64,000 bases of DNA from Brachionus koreanus. Its lineage: Eukaryota > Rotifera > Eurotatoria > Ploima > Brachionidae. Position numbers and translations under genes: made by a program. The first letter of the stretch is position 1. Every line of letters starts with the position of its first letter. The notes beneath the pieces are model-generated. The model saw only the letters and a program-made list of their open reading frames with translations, was not told the origin of the DNA and ran no database searches. Shown piece by piece: positions 1 through 11,910 of this stretch. The stretch is from positions 1,338,724 through 1,402,723 of the forward strand of contig PJRA01000011.1 in assembly GCA_016987375.1 (NCBI GenBank), written 5' to 3'.

Positions 1-40
1 GACACTGATCTAAGTAATTTTTGTATTTTTCTGATCTTAG

Positions 41-702
41 ATAACGGGTGAGTCACAATGTTCTGAAAAATTTTCAGACCTAGATTAAAATATGAACAGA
101 TATTGGAACAAATTTCACACTTTTATTACAATATTCTTCTTGTGTATTATTTTATGTTAGGTTCTGAATCCTTGCCTGCAAGTGGCGATCTAGGTATACA
201 AGCAGAGCTATTTGGAGACACACCTGGTTCCTTTTGAGTCAAGTTTTCTCAATCTTAAATTTTTATTTAGAAAGTAAAGTAATAAAATTCTAATTTGGAA
301 TGATTATAGCTATCTAAAACACTAAAAATCATAATTTTTCAATAATCTGATGACTAGTTATCATCAAAAAACCGCAAAAAAATTCACTATTTTGTTAAAA
401 AATTGGTAAAAATCGAGTTTTGATTAATAGTTAACGATAAGGATTTTAAATAGCTAAAATCTTTACTTATTAGAATATTAATACTTTACAATAGTCAAAT
501 TAAAAATATAAGATCTAGGAAACTCGACTCAAAAAGTACCAGGTGTGTCTACGGGCCTTGAATGACACTGGTATTTTAGGGTCCAGAACCTAACGTAAAA
601 ATATACAAGAAGAATATTGTAGTAAGTGTTTGAAATTTCAGCTCTTTTCATATTTTGTTCTAGGTTTGAAAATTTTTCAAAACATTATGACTCACTTGTT
701 AT
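41..702. repeat. Long imperfect foldback (inverted) repeat
   Basis: Two arms of about 200 bases, 41-256 and 509-702, are reverse complements of each other with scattered mismatches. They share blocks such as the gagtca..atgtt stretch near 46-63, caatattcttcttgt near 130, gttaggttctg near 157 and agacacacctggt near 218. The loop (257-508) is plain AT-rich sequence. Such a structure fits a foldback or MITE-type DNA element. No target duplication was found. It lies upstream of the first VPS16 exon in the window, probably inside a VPS16 intron. Confidence 0.75.
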
Positions 703-789
703 TAAACTTAATAAAAAATTAGAAAATCTTAAAAAATTCAAAAATGTCCTCAAGTTAAATTTATTTTGATAAATAAAAGTTTCAAAGGA

Positions 790-1270
790 TCTATATTTCC
801 ACATAAAAAATAGCATTTTTCTCAGCGTCAAAATGTAAGATTAAAATCAAAATGAAATGAGCCATTGAGTCAAAAAGATGATATTTAGAACGAGAAAGAT
901 TTTGGAGAAACAGCTTAGCTTATGAAGAAGGATATTTTGCTTAAGTGAAGCAAACATTCGTTCTAATTGTTCAGAAAAAAGTTCTGCATTTAAAGCACGA
1001 CCGTTTGGATTCAACAAACAGTGTATTACCCCTTGGAAATTCCAAAAAACTCTCAACATCATCTTTTAACAAAGCGTTTCTAATCAAGTTAAGGTGACGA
1101 GATATCGTCAATTGTTATGTGTAAAGATCTTTGATAATTGGCGAGAACTAAGCTTGAGGTTGGTTTCAACAGTCGTACACAGAGCATTTTTAATAGAAAA
1201 TGGTGATCTACCTAAACCTTTCTTCCTCTTATTTTTTTGATATTCTCCTTTCTTGATAGGTTCATGAAAA
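790..1270 (-). pseudogene. Mariner transposase relic
   Basis: Read on the minus strand, 1062-847 encodes a protein stretch starting MMLRVFWNFQGVIHCLL and continuing LNAELFSEQLERM. It matches the region around the second catalytic aspartate of mariner transposases (family pattern: W-D-x-x-G-V-I-H followed by N-A-E-x-Y-x-x-Q-L). Here the aspartate position is occupied by asparagine or glutamine-like residues, and the frame is broken upstream. From 1270 to 1100 a basic segment and an SSRQLSKIF-type helix-turn-helix segment remain, then stops. The copy is internally deleted and dead. Its 3' half is absent. Confidence 0.7.
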
Positions 1271-2071
1271 AAAAATCTGAAAAACTTATGTCATTATATG
1301 CTGCTACTTGTTTTATTTTTTGCTTTTATCAATTTTCTAACTTTTAAAAAATTTATTGTCATATATAAAAAATACTTAAATGGGATTTAAAAATTTAAAA
1401 AAATTAGAATTCCATTGATAGAATTCAGATGTTTTATTTTGACTGTTTTTAAAAATAAGTTTTTTCAAAATGTGTTTTATGAATTTGTGAAATTTTTAAT
1501 GTTTACCGGGGAAGTTCAAAATATCGAGGTCAGACTGTTATAAAATAACAACACTTAAACAAGAAAAAAAAATAAAATAAAATAAAGATAGCAGTTTTAA
1601 AAATTTATTCCCATCCCAAAATATCTCAACAATTTCAATAAAAATTCATTTAAAAAACATTTTTAGCAGAATTTTGAAAGAATATTTGAAAGACTTGAGA
1701 AATATTGATACATTTTAGTCAGCATTTTTTAAAACTCTAATTTATTTCTGTTTTGGCAATAAATTTGATTAACTCTAAATAATATTTGAAGAAAAAGCAA
1801 ACAAAATCAAGAATTTTTAAATTTTTAAATTGGTCTTTAAAAGCGTTTAATACATAAATCTTTTAGGTTACTTAACCAGTATTCTGCTTGTTTTTGTAGC
1901 AAAAAACAAATTTTAAAATTTTTGGGGATTTTTTTTCTCTTTTTTCTATAAATTGCTGGTTTCAATATTACAATATTACTAATTACAACAATAAAAGATT
2001 CCTTAACTCTTCTCTCTTTTCAATAATTTCAAAAATTGAAAAAAATTAAAATAAAAAAGAATTTATTTAAG

Positions 2072-3045
2072 TCTATATGGTGTTGTTTTGGTATAAGAAC
2101 AAATTTAATAATGTGTCAGATTTTATGAAAGATATAAGTAAAAAATATTCCATAGCTTTTAGCTTGATGCTTCAGTATTTCAGACAAAATATTCAAGATG
2201 AGAAAAGTTTAAATGAATTAAACGATATACTAAATCAAGAAAATTTAATTGATGAGCAAGTTTGTTCAATAATTAATGTTGCTTTGAAACAACAAGTAAC
2301 TTTTATTTATTATTAAATATTCATTTGTTAAATTAAACACTTAGACAGCTGAAAAAAAAAAGCAAATGTTTGATGAAGCAAAGCGTCTTTATCTAAATAA
2401 AGAAGTTTTTAACACGAATGTAATTTAATAATATATAAATATATTTTTTTTTAAATTAAAAAAACAAATAATAAGCTTTTGAATGACGAAATTAAATTGA
2501 TAAAAATTCAAGAAAATTTAGAGCGAAATTACGGGAAAAAGTTTGATGGTAAAAGCTTGTATGAAACCTTGGGAGAACTAATCAGACTTAAGCTGTTGGA
2601 TGAGGCCGAAAAAATTCGCAAGGAATTCAAAATTTCGGATTCAAGCGAGTCATGGTGGCATCTGAAAGTCAAAAATTTAGCCAAAGCTTCTTGCTGGGAC
2701 GATTTGGAAAAATTCTCTAAATCAAAAAAATCGCCAATTGGTTACGAACCTTTTGTAAATTATTGCATGGACGCAAACAATGTCCAAGAAGCTAAAAAAT
2801 ATTTTCCAAAGGTTGCTGCTGATAACCGATTTAATTGTTTAATAAAAATGAAGTACTATTTTTTTTAGTTTTAAGAACTTTTTTTATTTTTTTCATCTAG
2901 ATGTCTTGCTGATGCTCTTGATTTGGCTTATCAAAAAAAAGATATACAGCAAGTTAACATTGTGATTGGAAAATGTGATCCTTCTTCTCAAAAAATTTTA
3001 ATTGACAAAGCAAAAATGTATAGAGGAGAATTAATCAATAAATAA
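2072..3045 (+). CDS. VPS16: VPS16, C-terminal exons (HOPS/CORVET subunit)
   Basis: Four exons: 2072-2295, 2345-2419, 2476-2852 and 2901-3045 (stop TAA), about 272 codons, all closing in phase with GT..AG introns of 49-56 nt. The protein aligns with the C-terminal alpha-solenoid of animal VPS16. The stretch EKFSKSKKSPIGYEPFV (about 2710-2755) is nearly identical to the family signature, followed by an EAKKY motif and a final LADALDLA / DKAKMYRGELINK tail. VPS16 is a core subunit of the CORVET and HOPS tethering complexes that drive endosome and lysosome fusion and binds VPS33. Animal VPS16 is about 840 residues, so the N-terminal beta-propeller exons must lie left of the window; the 2 kb in front of exon 2072 would be an intron filled with repeats. 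The identification is firm; whether the gene is intact cannot be judged here. Confidence 0.9.
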
Positions 3046-3569
3046 TTTTTTAAATCAATTTTTTTTATTTATTAAACTATTTATTTAAATAAAATATAAA
3101 ATTAAAATTTTATAAATATATAAATCAATAAATGTCTGAAATAAAAACTTTAAAATATGTATGTAGAGTGTCAATGCATTGAGAGCTAAAAATTTATTTA
3201 TTTTTAATTCTCCAGTTATGAGAATGGAATCATCATTTATTCCTTTAAGTTCGTGCCGAAGGTACACCTGAAACACTCATTGCCAAATACTGACCTATAA
3301 AAAAGAAAAATTTCAGAACCATTAAGTCAATGCATTTAGAACAAAGACTGTAATCGCTTGGGCATATTATTAGAATGAATTAAGAAAAAATGATACCAAA
3401 AAAAGCCCTTCAAGGGTAACGGCTGAAGATCGAATTGAATGGAAATCAATAGTAATGACCCTATGCTCCATTATCTTCAAGTAGTATTAAATTAGAAGAA
3501 TAAATTCAAAAATTAAGTCTATTCAAAATAAAAAACAGTTTTGACAGAGTTTACAGTTAAGTGAATTTT
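3046..3569. other. Intergenic, no gene seen
   Basis: AT-rich sequence between the VPS16 stop and the LINE relic. A 63-codon minus-strand frame (3276-3085) has no recognisable family or splice partners. The stretch 3255-3470 has a more balanced composition and may be an unidentified repeat remnant. Confidence 0.4.
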
Positions 3570-4445
3570 TAGAATACATTTATACAAGAAAGCAAAAATC
3601 GGACGTTAAGAATGGATATCTACTAAATTGCAAGAATCTGTACTATGCTCTCTCCTTTTCGTTATTTTTATAAACGACATACCAAATGCTGCAACCATTT
3701 TAATCAAACTTTTTGCAGATGACACAGAACTGATAAAAATCCTTTGAAAGCAAAGTAAAATTTTAGACCAAATTTCATTTTTCAAAAATGATCAAAACAT
3801 TTTAAATGCGAAATTAAATTTCATCGCAGATTTTTGATCAAAAATTTTACTTTGTTTATTTGAAACCGTCTCGACGTTGAACAACTGCAAACAGATATGA
3901 TTGTTAAATGGTCGTCTGGTTAGCAATTGAAATTAAACTTGGACCAGTGCAAATTTATGTTCTTCTTAAATTAATACTATTAATGGAATCGAATTATCAA
4001 TGAACAACTTATCAATTATGCAAAATAGTATTGAAAAAGATCTTGAAATCTATCTAACAGATGACCTGAAATGGACTCAAAAAGTGACACAGGTAGCTAA
4101 CTCAGTTTTAGCTCAACTAAAGCAAGTCTTCGAATGCTGGTCCTTGAGTACATTCAAACAGTAGTATTTTTCGTTTGTTAGATCATATCTAAAATATGCT
4201 GCAGTACAAAATTAGTATCTAACTTAAGAAATCTAGAATATGAAAAAAGACAGCAGTTTGGGACCATAGAAACTTAAGACAAGAAGTGAACGTAGAACTT
4301 AATCGAGATCTACATGATAATGAACGGTCTTAGTAAAGTTCAATAGCAGAATCTGCACAACTAAACACCGAAATTCATGAACTCTCATCCAATAATCTCA
4401 TCAGAGAAATTCGGGGACATCAAAGTAGTTTGACCAAGGTTTTGT
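3570..4445 (+). pseudogene. Non-LTR retrotransposon (LINE) reverse transcriptase relic
   Basis: Plus-strand fragments in shifting frames spell the end of a Jockey/CR1-like reverse transcriptase. SLLFVIFINDIP and LFADDTELIK (about 3642-3745) contain the catalytic A-D-D motif. Then come QLQTDMIVKW (about 3880), EKDLEIYLTDDLKW (about 4030-4075) and VRSYLKYAA (about 4180). Several stops and frameshifts interrupt it, and a 104-bp MITE sits in it at 3751-3854. It is a fossil of the same general LINE type seen at 9.9, 34.7, 49.4 and 60 kb. Confidence 0.8.
3751..3854. mobile_element. 104-bp MITE with perfect 14-bp inverted ends
   Basis: The element starts CAAAGTAAAATTTT (3751-3764) and ends AAAATTTTACTTTG (3841-3854), a perfect 14-bp inverted repeat. 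It interrupts the LINE relic just after the A-D-D motif. Its interior (atttcattttt...aaatgcg.aattaaattt..t.gcagatttttgat) recurs, diverged, at 7222-7298. No clear target duplication is visible. Confidence 0.7.
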
Positions 4446-4825
4446 GAAATTTAAAAAAAAAGAAAAAAATTTAGAAAGGTCAAATGTTAAAAATTCTAAT
4501 AATTTTTTTCTAAAGATCTAAAGTAAGTTCTGTAAATGCAACATGGTACAACATTCAATGTTAATTTTTTTAGAACGTTCTGGTAAAACTGCAAATTTAG
4601 CATAATTTAAATTTGGACAATTTTGGCTGTACTGAATTTTTCAGAGAATTTGCACATTAGCATATGAGGTTGTAAATGCAAAATTTAAAAATGAATTTAA
4701 AAACAATGTAGAATTTTTTGAATGACCAGTCCGTATTTTTAGGATAAAAATTTAGAACTAGAATGTTCGAAAATGTACGAAAAAACTAAAAAAAAAAATA
4801 AAATTTGAAAAATTTTTGATTTTAA

Positions 4826-4995
4826 CACTAGAAAACCCGGCTGATTTTTCATGAAAATTTAAAATAAAGTTATCAAGATAATTTGAAAATATTCTTTGAA
4901 AATCTATTCATTTTCTAAAAAATTACAATTTAAATTTTTAGCTAATAAAAGCCATTTTTTAAATTTTATAAAAAAAACCCTCGGACGTTCTAGTG
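4826..4995. mobile_element. piggyBac-like MITE with TTAA target duplication
   Basis: 170-bp element flanked on both sides by TTAA (4822-4825 and 4996-4999). Left end CACTAGAAAACCCGGC, right end reverse complement CACTAGAACGTCCGAGG. TTAA flanks together with CACTAGAA-type ends are typical of the piggyBac superfamily. It is too short to encode a transposase. Confidence 0.8.
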
Positions 4996-5109
4996 TTAAA
5001 AAAATAAAAACATTTAAAGTCTAAATTTTTGTTCTAAAACACAATTAAAAAATTTTTAGATAAAATTTTTTTTTATAAGAATTTTCTATTCTGATGAATA
5101 ATGTGCATG

Positions 5110-5215
5110 GGAATGCTTGGTCTTCTAGGACGTAGAGGCTAGCCGGGATGACAAATGCTTGGTAAATGGCCGGCTTGAGACCGTTTCGTTTTTATTAGAA
5201 CCGCTGTAGATCAAC
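5110..5215. repeat. GGCCGG-bearing repeat fragment
   Basis: A G+C-rich island in AT-rich DNA, with ggctagccgg and aatggccggcttgagaccg. Its composition and motifs resemble the palindromic elements at 17.3, 22.4 and 48.6 kb. No ends or target duplication are visible, so it is only a possible fragment of that group. Confidence 0.35.
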
Positions 5216-5467
5216 ATGAATAATATAATAAATTTGGCTTTAGAATTAAAAAAAATATCTAATTTTTATGTTATGCATAAAGCAGAATTGATTGATTAAA
5301 AATAAAATATTAGAAATCAATGAATGCAAGAATACAAGTTTAAAAAAGTTGTCTTTTTTTATCTAAATTTTAGCTGCTTGTGTCTCTGTGTCCAAATAAT
5401 TTCAAGATTTAAAAAACAAGAATAATATTTTTAAAAAAAATTTATGAATAAAATCATTTCATCAAGA

Positions 5468-8400
5468 TTATAACTTAGGTTTATATTTAGCCAATAGAGC
5501 TTGACAATCAATCAAAGCATTTCTCAAATTTTCACCAAAAACTTTCGAGTTAGTCTCCGTACATGACTTGTAACAACTAATTCCAAAAAACATTTTTTCT
5601 TCCATTATATTATAACAGCTACCGTAGCCGTCGTCTACTAGAGGGCCAAATGTGGTCACTGCTTCGAATTTACTTGACACTTGACTAGTAGATAAATAAT
5701 AATAAGAAGCTTTTTTGTATCCTGCATCGTTAAACAACTCAGGTAGTGCTATTCCGTTTTCTAAAGCAATTTGCTTCAAACCAAAAAAATGCTTATCAAA
5801 TGATTCATTATTCATTGCATTCACAGTTAATTGTCGGTGTTTTTTAATAGCTCTTAGAAATAGTTCAGTTCTTTCTTGGTTTTCAACATTTGAATCAACC
5901 ATTGATTTCAAAAATTCTAGCGCTTCTATCGAACTAGCTCGGATAACTTCAGTACGGCCAAAATTAAATTTTCTCAAAGAACCACTCTCATATGCGTTAC
6001 CGAGCTTATTATGTGCTCGATAAAAAGCCAATTGAAACGCTATTTGAACAAAAGCGTCTGGACTTACTTTTTGCGATTTAGGAAAATTTTTTCCGAATAA
6101 ATCAAAATTTAAAACGTACAAGTCTAAATTATCAATTTGGCTAACAAGAAAAAAAAATAAAAATTTGAATTTATTTGTTTTTATACTCAAAAAGTACCTA
6201 TTAAATACTTTTTGTGATTTTTTTATTTGATTCTTAATTTGGTCTGATACTTGGAACACAAGTTCTTTGCAAAGAGTTCCATTTCTTTTCTCTTCTAAAA
6301 AATTTATTTCACTATTTTTGCTAAAAAAATCAAATTAGTTTTAAAAAAAATGATAAAAATTTTTCTTAAGAGTTACATATATCTAAAAATATGGTCATTC
6401 ATAACTGCATGTGGAACTGCCTCAGCCACAGTATGCTCAAAACTAGTACCCCATACACCATTCGTTCCAATTATAGCCTTATTTGTTAATTAATCTTTAA
6501 ATAAGGAATATTTTTAAAATTTAAATACATCAGTTACCTGAACAGTTTTGTCAAACCAACGATTTGAACTAAATTGTTTATTTCCATGTAAAATTTGAGC
6601 AGCATTGGCTGATTTTTTGTCTGCAAATCCTTCTGATGAACACTCTTTGGTATCAAGACACAAAACAAACAAGCTATCATGAATAGATTCAAAATTTGCT
6701 TTGTTTATTTCATCTTAAAATAAAAAATTTAAAAAATTACTTTTTATTAAACAAAATGTTGAATTATGAGAGATTTTAATTTTTCTTAGTTCCAAAAATT
6801 GATTATTTTTTATATCAAAAAATAAAAAAAAACTTTCTTTACCAGAATTAATACCTTTAAATCACGATCAGAACACATGTGGCACTTATTATACTCAGTT
6901 ATACATCCTACTAAAATTTTATTGACTTTTTTATTGTTTATATTTATAAAGTCGCAAATACTCAAATTGTATTGTTTTAGTATCGGAAATTTTGATAATA
7001 AACCAGCAAAAAAATCAGAGGACATTTAAAAAACAGTTATACAAGAATATTATGTTTTATTACCATTAAGAAAGGCTTTCAAAAAGGTTTAAAAAAATAA
7101 ATATTAAGTGCATGAAATTAACTTGTCACATTATATCATTTGATATAAGTTTCTATAGTTTTTTTTTCGCTTTCCTTATATCAGCTAATATCATTTGATA
7201 ATAAAAATTTTGTAAAAATTCTTGATAAAATTTCATTTTTAAAATTTGACCAGAACATTTTTAAATGCGCAATTAAATTTAATTGCAGATTTTTGATTTA
7301 ATTTACAATTTAATGCTTTTAAACTATTAAAAAAGAATGGAAATTTCTTAAAAATACAATAAAATTTAATTATGCATTTGAAATTTTCTGATCAAAATTT
7401 AAGCTTTCCAATTTTTATTGGTAAATCTAGAAATTTATTTAAAAAAAAAGGCGAAAATTTAAAATCTGATTTAAAGATTTTTTTAAGTGATATTGAAGAA
7501 CGGAGCCTCTAAAAATGCTAAAATTAAAAAGTTAACTTTGCTTATCAGTAAATTAAGTTATAAACATGATACATTTCATAAATCAGCTTTTGAAAAAATA
7601 ACTTCTTGTTTTTAATTTTTTAAAAAAATTTAATAAATTTTTCGAAAAAATAATTATTTTGTCTGAATTACTAAATTTAAAATTTTTAATAATAATCAAC
7701 CCGGCTTTCTAGTGTTAATTGAGAAAGGATATTAGCTAAAATCAAATCATATTAATTGAATAGAGAAAATACCAGATGACATGATGTGACAAATTAATTT
7801 CTATTACTGTAATAATTGAAGAATAAATAATAGATTGATTGTTATATTATATTTTATTAATTTTTTTTTAATTTTGGTATAAAATAATAGTATTGTGAAA
7901 TTCTATATTAGCACTGCACTTTATTTTAGCACTTTTTTTATCTAAAATAAAATTTTTAATTTTTTTTTAAAATCAATCTAAACATTAATCGAATTAAATC
8001 TAGTTGATGTTTGAATTTTTGTTTTTTAGCGTAATAAAAGTGCAACATAGCATGTTAGAAAATGCTTCAATATTTTTTTTAAAGAGTTTTTGGTTTACTT
8101 TATTTTTATCTTATAAAAAAAAGAAAATTTTGCTCAATTTGCATTGAACAAAACCTCAAATAATGAATTTTTTTGAATTAATGATAAATATTTTTAGCTC
8201 TATTATTTAAAATTTTTTTGCATTCTTTATTCCCTGAATTTTACAATTATTGGAGAGAAAATTTAAAATTTAAAAATTAAAAAACATAAAAAAAACTATT
8301 AATCCAGTCAAGAAAAAAAACGTTCTAAGTATCAATATTTCATTTCATTACATTAAATTCCTAGTTTTATAATTTAAAATAACATTTACTTTGATTTAAA

Positions 8401-9537
8401 ATTTCATATGCACTAGCCCAAACGTCTCGGTCATCACTAGTTAGAATTCCAATGCCATATTCATCTTCTTGTTTTGATTGTTCGACTATGAATTTTAAAT
8501 TTAGATAAATTTCGTTTGGGTCCAGAATTAAACCAGTTTCTGTATCAATCACTTGTAACGAAAAAAACTAAAAAAAACACAAAAAATTTCTATAAATTTA
8601 AATTAACAAAAAATTTTAAATTACTTTATTATTGTGAAGCACTGTTACGTGATTATTTTTTGATATGTTAAAATTTTGAATGTGCATTATATTGATTTGA
8701 TCTTTGTCTTTTTTAGGTACACGACAAGTTCCAATAAGCTTATAATATTGATCCATACAAAAATAGGAATCACCAGATTTTTCAACAGGAAACTCCTGAC
8801 TTAAACAATTATTAGAACTTTAATATCTAATTTTTAAATATATTTATTACTTATCAATCATTGATTTGAAGTTAAGCAATCCTAGTATGTATTTGGTTGC
8901 GAATTGAAGTTGTCCATCCAAATTTTGATATTCATCCTGGGGATAAATGCTTCCTGGACTAACAATAATTGGTAAACTACAGCGAGGCTCCAGATAAACT
9001 TTGTCGTACCACCAATCTGCTATCTAAATTAATTTATTTTATCCAATTTAGCTGTCAATAAAAGCACTGTAATAAAAGCATTTTAAAATAAGCCAAATAT
9101 TAAATAAAAAGTGCTTTTATAATTAAGACATTAAAATTTTACCCAATTTTCAGTTTTTTTTGACTTTTCTACCAACAGACATTGGAGTTTTTGGGCATCA
9201 TCACTATTCAAAAAATTCATTGCAGCCTAAATGTGTTATAAAAAAATTATTTTTTTTTATTTTTTTTTTGGTAAAATTTTTTCACTTTTTCAGTTGCATC
9301 AAATTCTTTTTTGTCTAGCAGTGGTTTAACAGCATTCAAATACTTTCCGACTGTGGATTGCAATTGGGGAATAGGCAGCCGAGGTAACGAAGTCTGACGT
9401 GATAAAGTTCGAGTATTTTTTAGAATAATCGGATTTGAAAAACTTGAACCATAATATTTCAAAACTTCACGATATCGGTTTGTTATTCTCATGAAATCAT
9501 TTTTCATCACAGCTCTTAATTTATTTTGACTTATCAT
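5468..9537 (-). CDS. CRAT: Carnitine O-acetyltransferase
   Basis: Nine minus-strand exons: 9286-9537, 9143-9226, 8851-9023, 8625-8799, 8390-8567, 6538-6713, 6377-6477, 6198-6320 and 5468-6140. All phases close, giving 644 residues (human CRAT 626). It transfers acetyl groups between CoA and carnitine in mitochondria or peroxisomes. Family landmarks in order: SLPRLPIPQLQ near residue 50, then FKSMIDNQEFPVE, a CMDQYYKL segment, GILTSDDRDVWA, NRWFDKTVQ, the catalytic-histidine segment TSFEHTVAEA, GKNFPKSQKVSPDAFVQ, and LSTSQVSSKFE with FGPLVDDGYG near the C-terminus. The protein ends PKL, where mammalian CRAT ends in a peroxisomal AKL signal. The start is the first ATG of the exon with the conserved N-terminus. 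The 1.7 kb intron 5 (6714-8389) carries transposon debris. CRAT rather than CPT or ChAT is favoured by length and absence of N-terminal membrane segments. Confidence 0.93.
7222..7298. repeat. Diverged copy of the 3.75 kb MITE interior
   Basis: Within CRAT intron 5. It shares atttcattttt, cattt(t)aaatgcg, aattaaattt and tgcagatttttgat blocks in the same order as 3772-3836. The inverted ends are not preserved. Confidence 0.5.
7690..7714. mobile_element. Solo end of a piggyBac-like MITE
   Basis: Reverse complement reads CACTAGAAAGCCGGGTTGAT and abuts TTAA at 7715-7718, matching the end of the element at 4826. No matching opposite end was found in the preceding kilobase, so this is a truncated copy in CRAT intron 5. 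Confidence 0.55.
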
Positions 9538-9899
9538 CTTTCAAAAACAACTTAGCTTAAAAGGAACATAAGTTTTATTAAAATTTAAAAATCTATTAAT
9601 TTTATGTGTAATAAAAATTTAGTTCATTTGAAAATTTTTTCATACATTTTTTTATTTATCTTATTAACTAAAATTTTTGTATTTGAATTTAATTAAGATA
9701 ACTAAGAATATTATATACTATTTGCTTTCAATCACAAATTGGATTTTGTGCTAGATACATAAATATTTGAATAATTTAATTTAGAATAAATTTGGTTTTA
9801 TTTCTATTTTAGAATTTTAAATTTACAGGACAAATTTTTAAAAATTTTATGGACCCACTCATCATTAAAAAAAATTATTTAATTTTCTTAATTAATTAA

Positions 9900-10990
9900 G
9901 TTCTTGGTCGGTTACTATTTTTGATCTTCAAAGTCTATTTTTGTCAGTCACTTTTATAAGCTGTTTGCAGATGACAACAAATTTATTAGTGCCATTAGAA
10001 ATAATAATGATCAAATTCTATTAAAAAATGACATTGGCAAGATGGTTAAGTAGTCGAAGCGTTGAAGTATGAAATTCAATTAGTCGAAGTGTAAAGTAAC
10101 ATATATATTGGCAACTCAAAGATTGATAGGCCAGAAATTTCAATGGTAAATGCCAATAATATCAAAGTTGAATTAGCTGAGACTACTACTGAGCTCGATC
10201 TTGGTGTGATGGTGAACATCTAATTTGGATAGTTGTGTTAACACTCAAAGGCCGGAGGGATTTTTCCAACCATTTTGTTTGACTTGTTTTTATTACTTTT
10301 TTTCAATGAAAATAAAATATTTTTGTATTAAAAATTAAATAATGTTATAATATTTTTGATTTAAGATATGATAGTCAAAAAATATTATTAAAAATAATCA
10401 AATTTATTGGAAAAAAAAAACAAAGAAAATAAGTAACAAAAGGGGTTCAAAAGACCTCTCCGGCCTTTGAGTGGTAAAACAACATGCTTGGAAATTTCAA
10501 GAAAACATTTGTGTATTGGGATGCTCAATTATTCTTGTTACTTTACAAAACATATGCTAGATTGCATCTAGATTACTGGTTGAAATCCTTCCTTAAAAAA
10601 GGATACTAGAATTTAAACTAGAAAAAGTAAAAAGACGAACAGAAACTAGTTCCACATATAAGAAGTTTGAATTATGAGCCTAGGATAGTTAATCTAGGTT
10701 TAGAAGCTCTAGAAGAATGATGATCTTTTACAATTTTCTAAAAATTTCAATACAATCATGTCAATTGGTATTGTCTTCAGTGAATAATGAAGCTCCAATG
10801 AGTAATGAAGTGGAAGAGTTAGGAGAGCAAAGCATCGCATTTGTTCGCAGCTAATAAAATGTGCAGTAAGGCGAAACTTTCCATCAAACGGAGTAGTAAA
10901 TTAATAGAATGCGCTGCCAACGTCGCTTGTCACAGAAAGTTCGATCAACCAATTCAAAAATAGGCCTTTAGGAACACTTAAGAATTCTCA
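9900..10990 (+). pseudogene. LINE reverse transcriptase C-terminal relic
   Basis: Frames spell LFADDNKFISAIRNN (catalytic A-D-D, about 9968), later PEISMVNANNIKVELAE (about 10125), LLYKTYARLHLDY (about 10540), VPHIRSLNYEPRIVNLGLEA (about 10650) and NALPTSLVTESSINQFKNR (about 10910). This is the usual order of a Jockey/CR1-like C-terminus. Many stops. The 232-bp MITE at 10242-10473 splits it. Confidence 0.75.
10242..10473. mobile_element. piggyBac-like MITE nested in a LINE relic
   Basis: Left end CACTCAAAGGCCGGAG (10242), right end reverse complement CACTCAAAGGCCGGAGAGG. It is flanked by TTAA on the left (10238-10241) and GTAA on the right (10474-10477), consistent with a TTAA duplication with one later change. 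Ends resemble those at 4826 and 7714 (CACT..AA..CCGG). Noncoding. Confidence 0.75.
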
Positions 10991-11239
10991 CATGGAATTC
11001 TTAAGAATTAAGTAATGAACTTCATTTATGAACTAATTCATTAATCTTCTGCTTATAAATGAATTAAACCGACTATAAAATTCAATTTACAGACTGTCAC
11101 TGTGTACTATTCTGAAGAAGTCCATAAATTAGATTTGAAATCTACTGAGTACGATAGATTAATTTTTAAAATTTTATTTGACTGTGCTTATTATTATATT
11201 AAATTTTTGGCATACAATTACAATTTTGCAATTAAATAC

Positions 11240-11816
11240 ATTATTTACAAGTGGTGTACCACAAGATTCTGTTTTAGGTCCGACTTTATTTAATATATTT
11301 ATCAAGGATTTAAGTAAAGACTTGTCAAACGAATATGAAAAATATGCAGATGATACCAAATTAGAAGCAAAATCATTACAAGAAGATTAAATAAATAACA
11401 GATTTGTCAAATAAATGGTTAATTAAATCAAATTTTAATATATGTAAAGTAATTCATATTGGCAAGAACGATAACGAATACAAATATTATCTAAATGATG
11501 GTGACAATTAAATTGAACTAGCTAAAACAAATTTAGAAAAATATTTAGGAATCCTTATCAGAAACAACCTGAAATTTAAAGATCAATGTATAGAAAAGAA
11601 CTGCTTAAAATGGATAGTATAAACTGGTATAGGAAGCTTATTGCATCTAATAGAAATGAAAAACAAGATAATTATATCAAAGAATTAGTAAAATCAAATC
11701 AACAACGATCAAAATTATTCTATAATAGAATAGTCAGTGTCTGGAACAAATTACCGCGTGAATTAAAACACGCAAAGTCACATAATTCAATGAAACTTTT
11801 TATTAATTTGTTTTAA
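11240..11816 (+). pseudogene. Second LINE reverse transcriptase relic
   Basis: [20 protein letters not shown] (about 11250-11310) and [15 protein letters not shown] (about 11343-11390) are the RT block with the A-D-D catalytic pair. ELAKTNLEKYLGILI follows near 11515, and the tail FYNRIVSVWNKLPRELK near 11720-11770. A deletion joins the region at 11580 to the C-terminal part. Base composition and wording differ from the relic at 9.9 kb, so it is a separate subfamily. It ends just past the C2CD5 stop, on the opposite strand. Confidence 0.75.
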
Positions 11817-11910
11817 AAAAATAAAATACTCTCAAATGGCTTTTTACAGTCATTTTTTTATGTTTAAAAAATAAAATCTAATAAAATATTTTTTATTTAG
11901 ATATTTTTTG

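Noticed and set aside
5715..6023. 102-codon plus-strand ORF opposite CRAT exon nine
   Set aside because: Shadow of the CRAT coding strand.
6810..7025. 71-codon minus-strand ORF inside the CRAT gene
   Set aside because: CRAT exons on both sides join in phase without it, and it matches nothing in the family.
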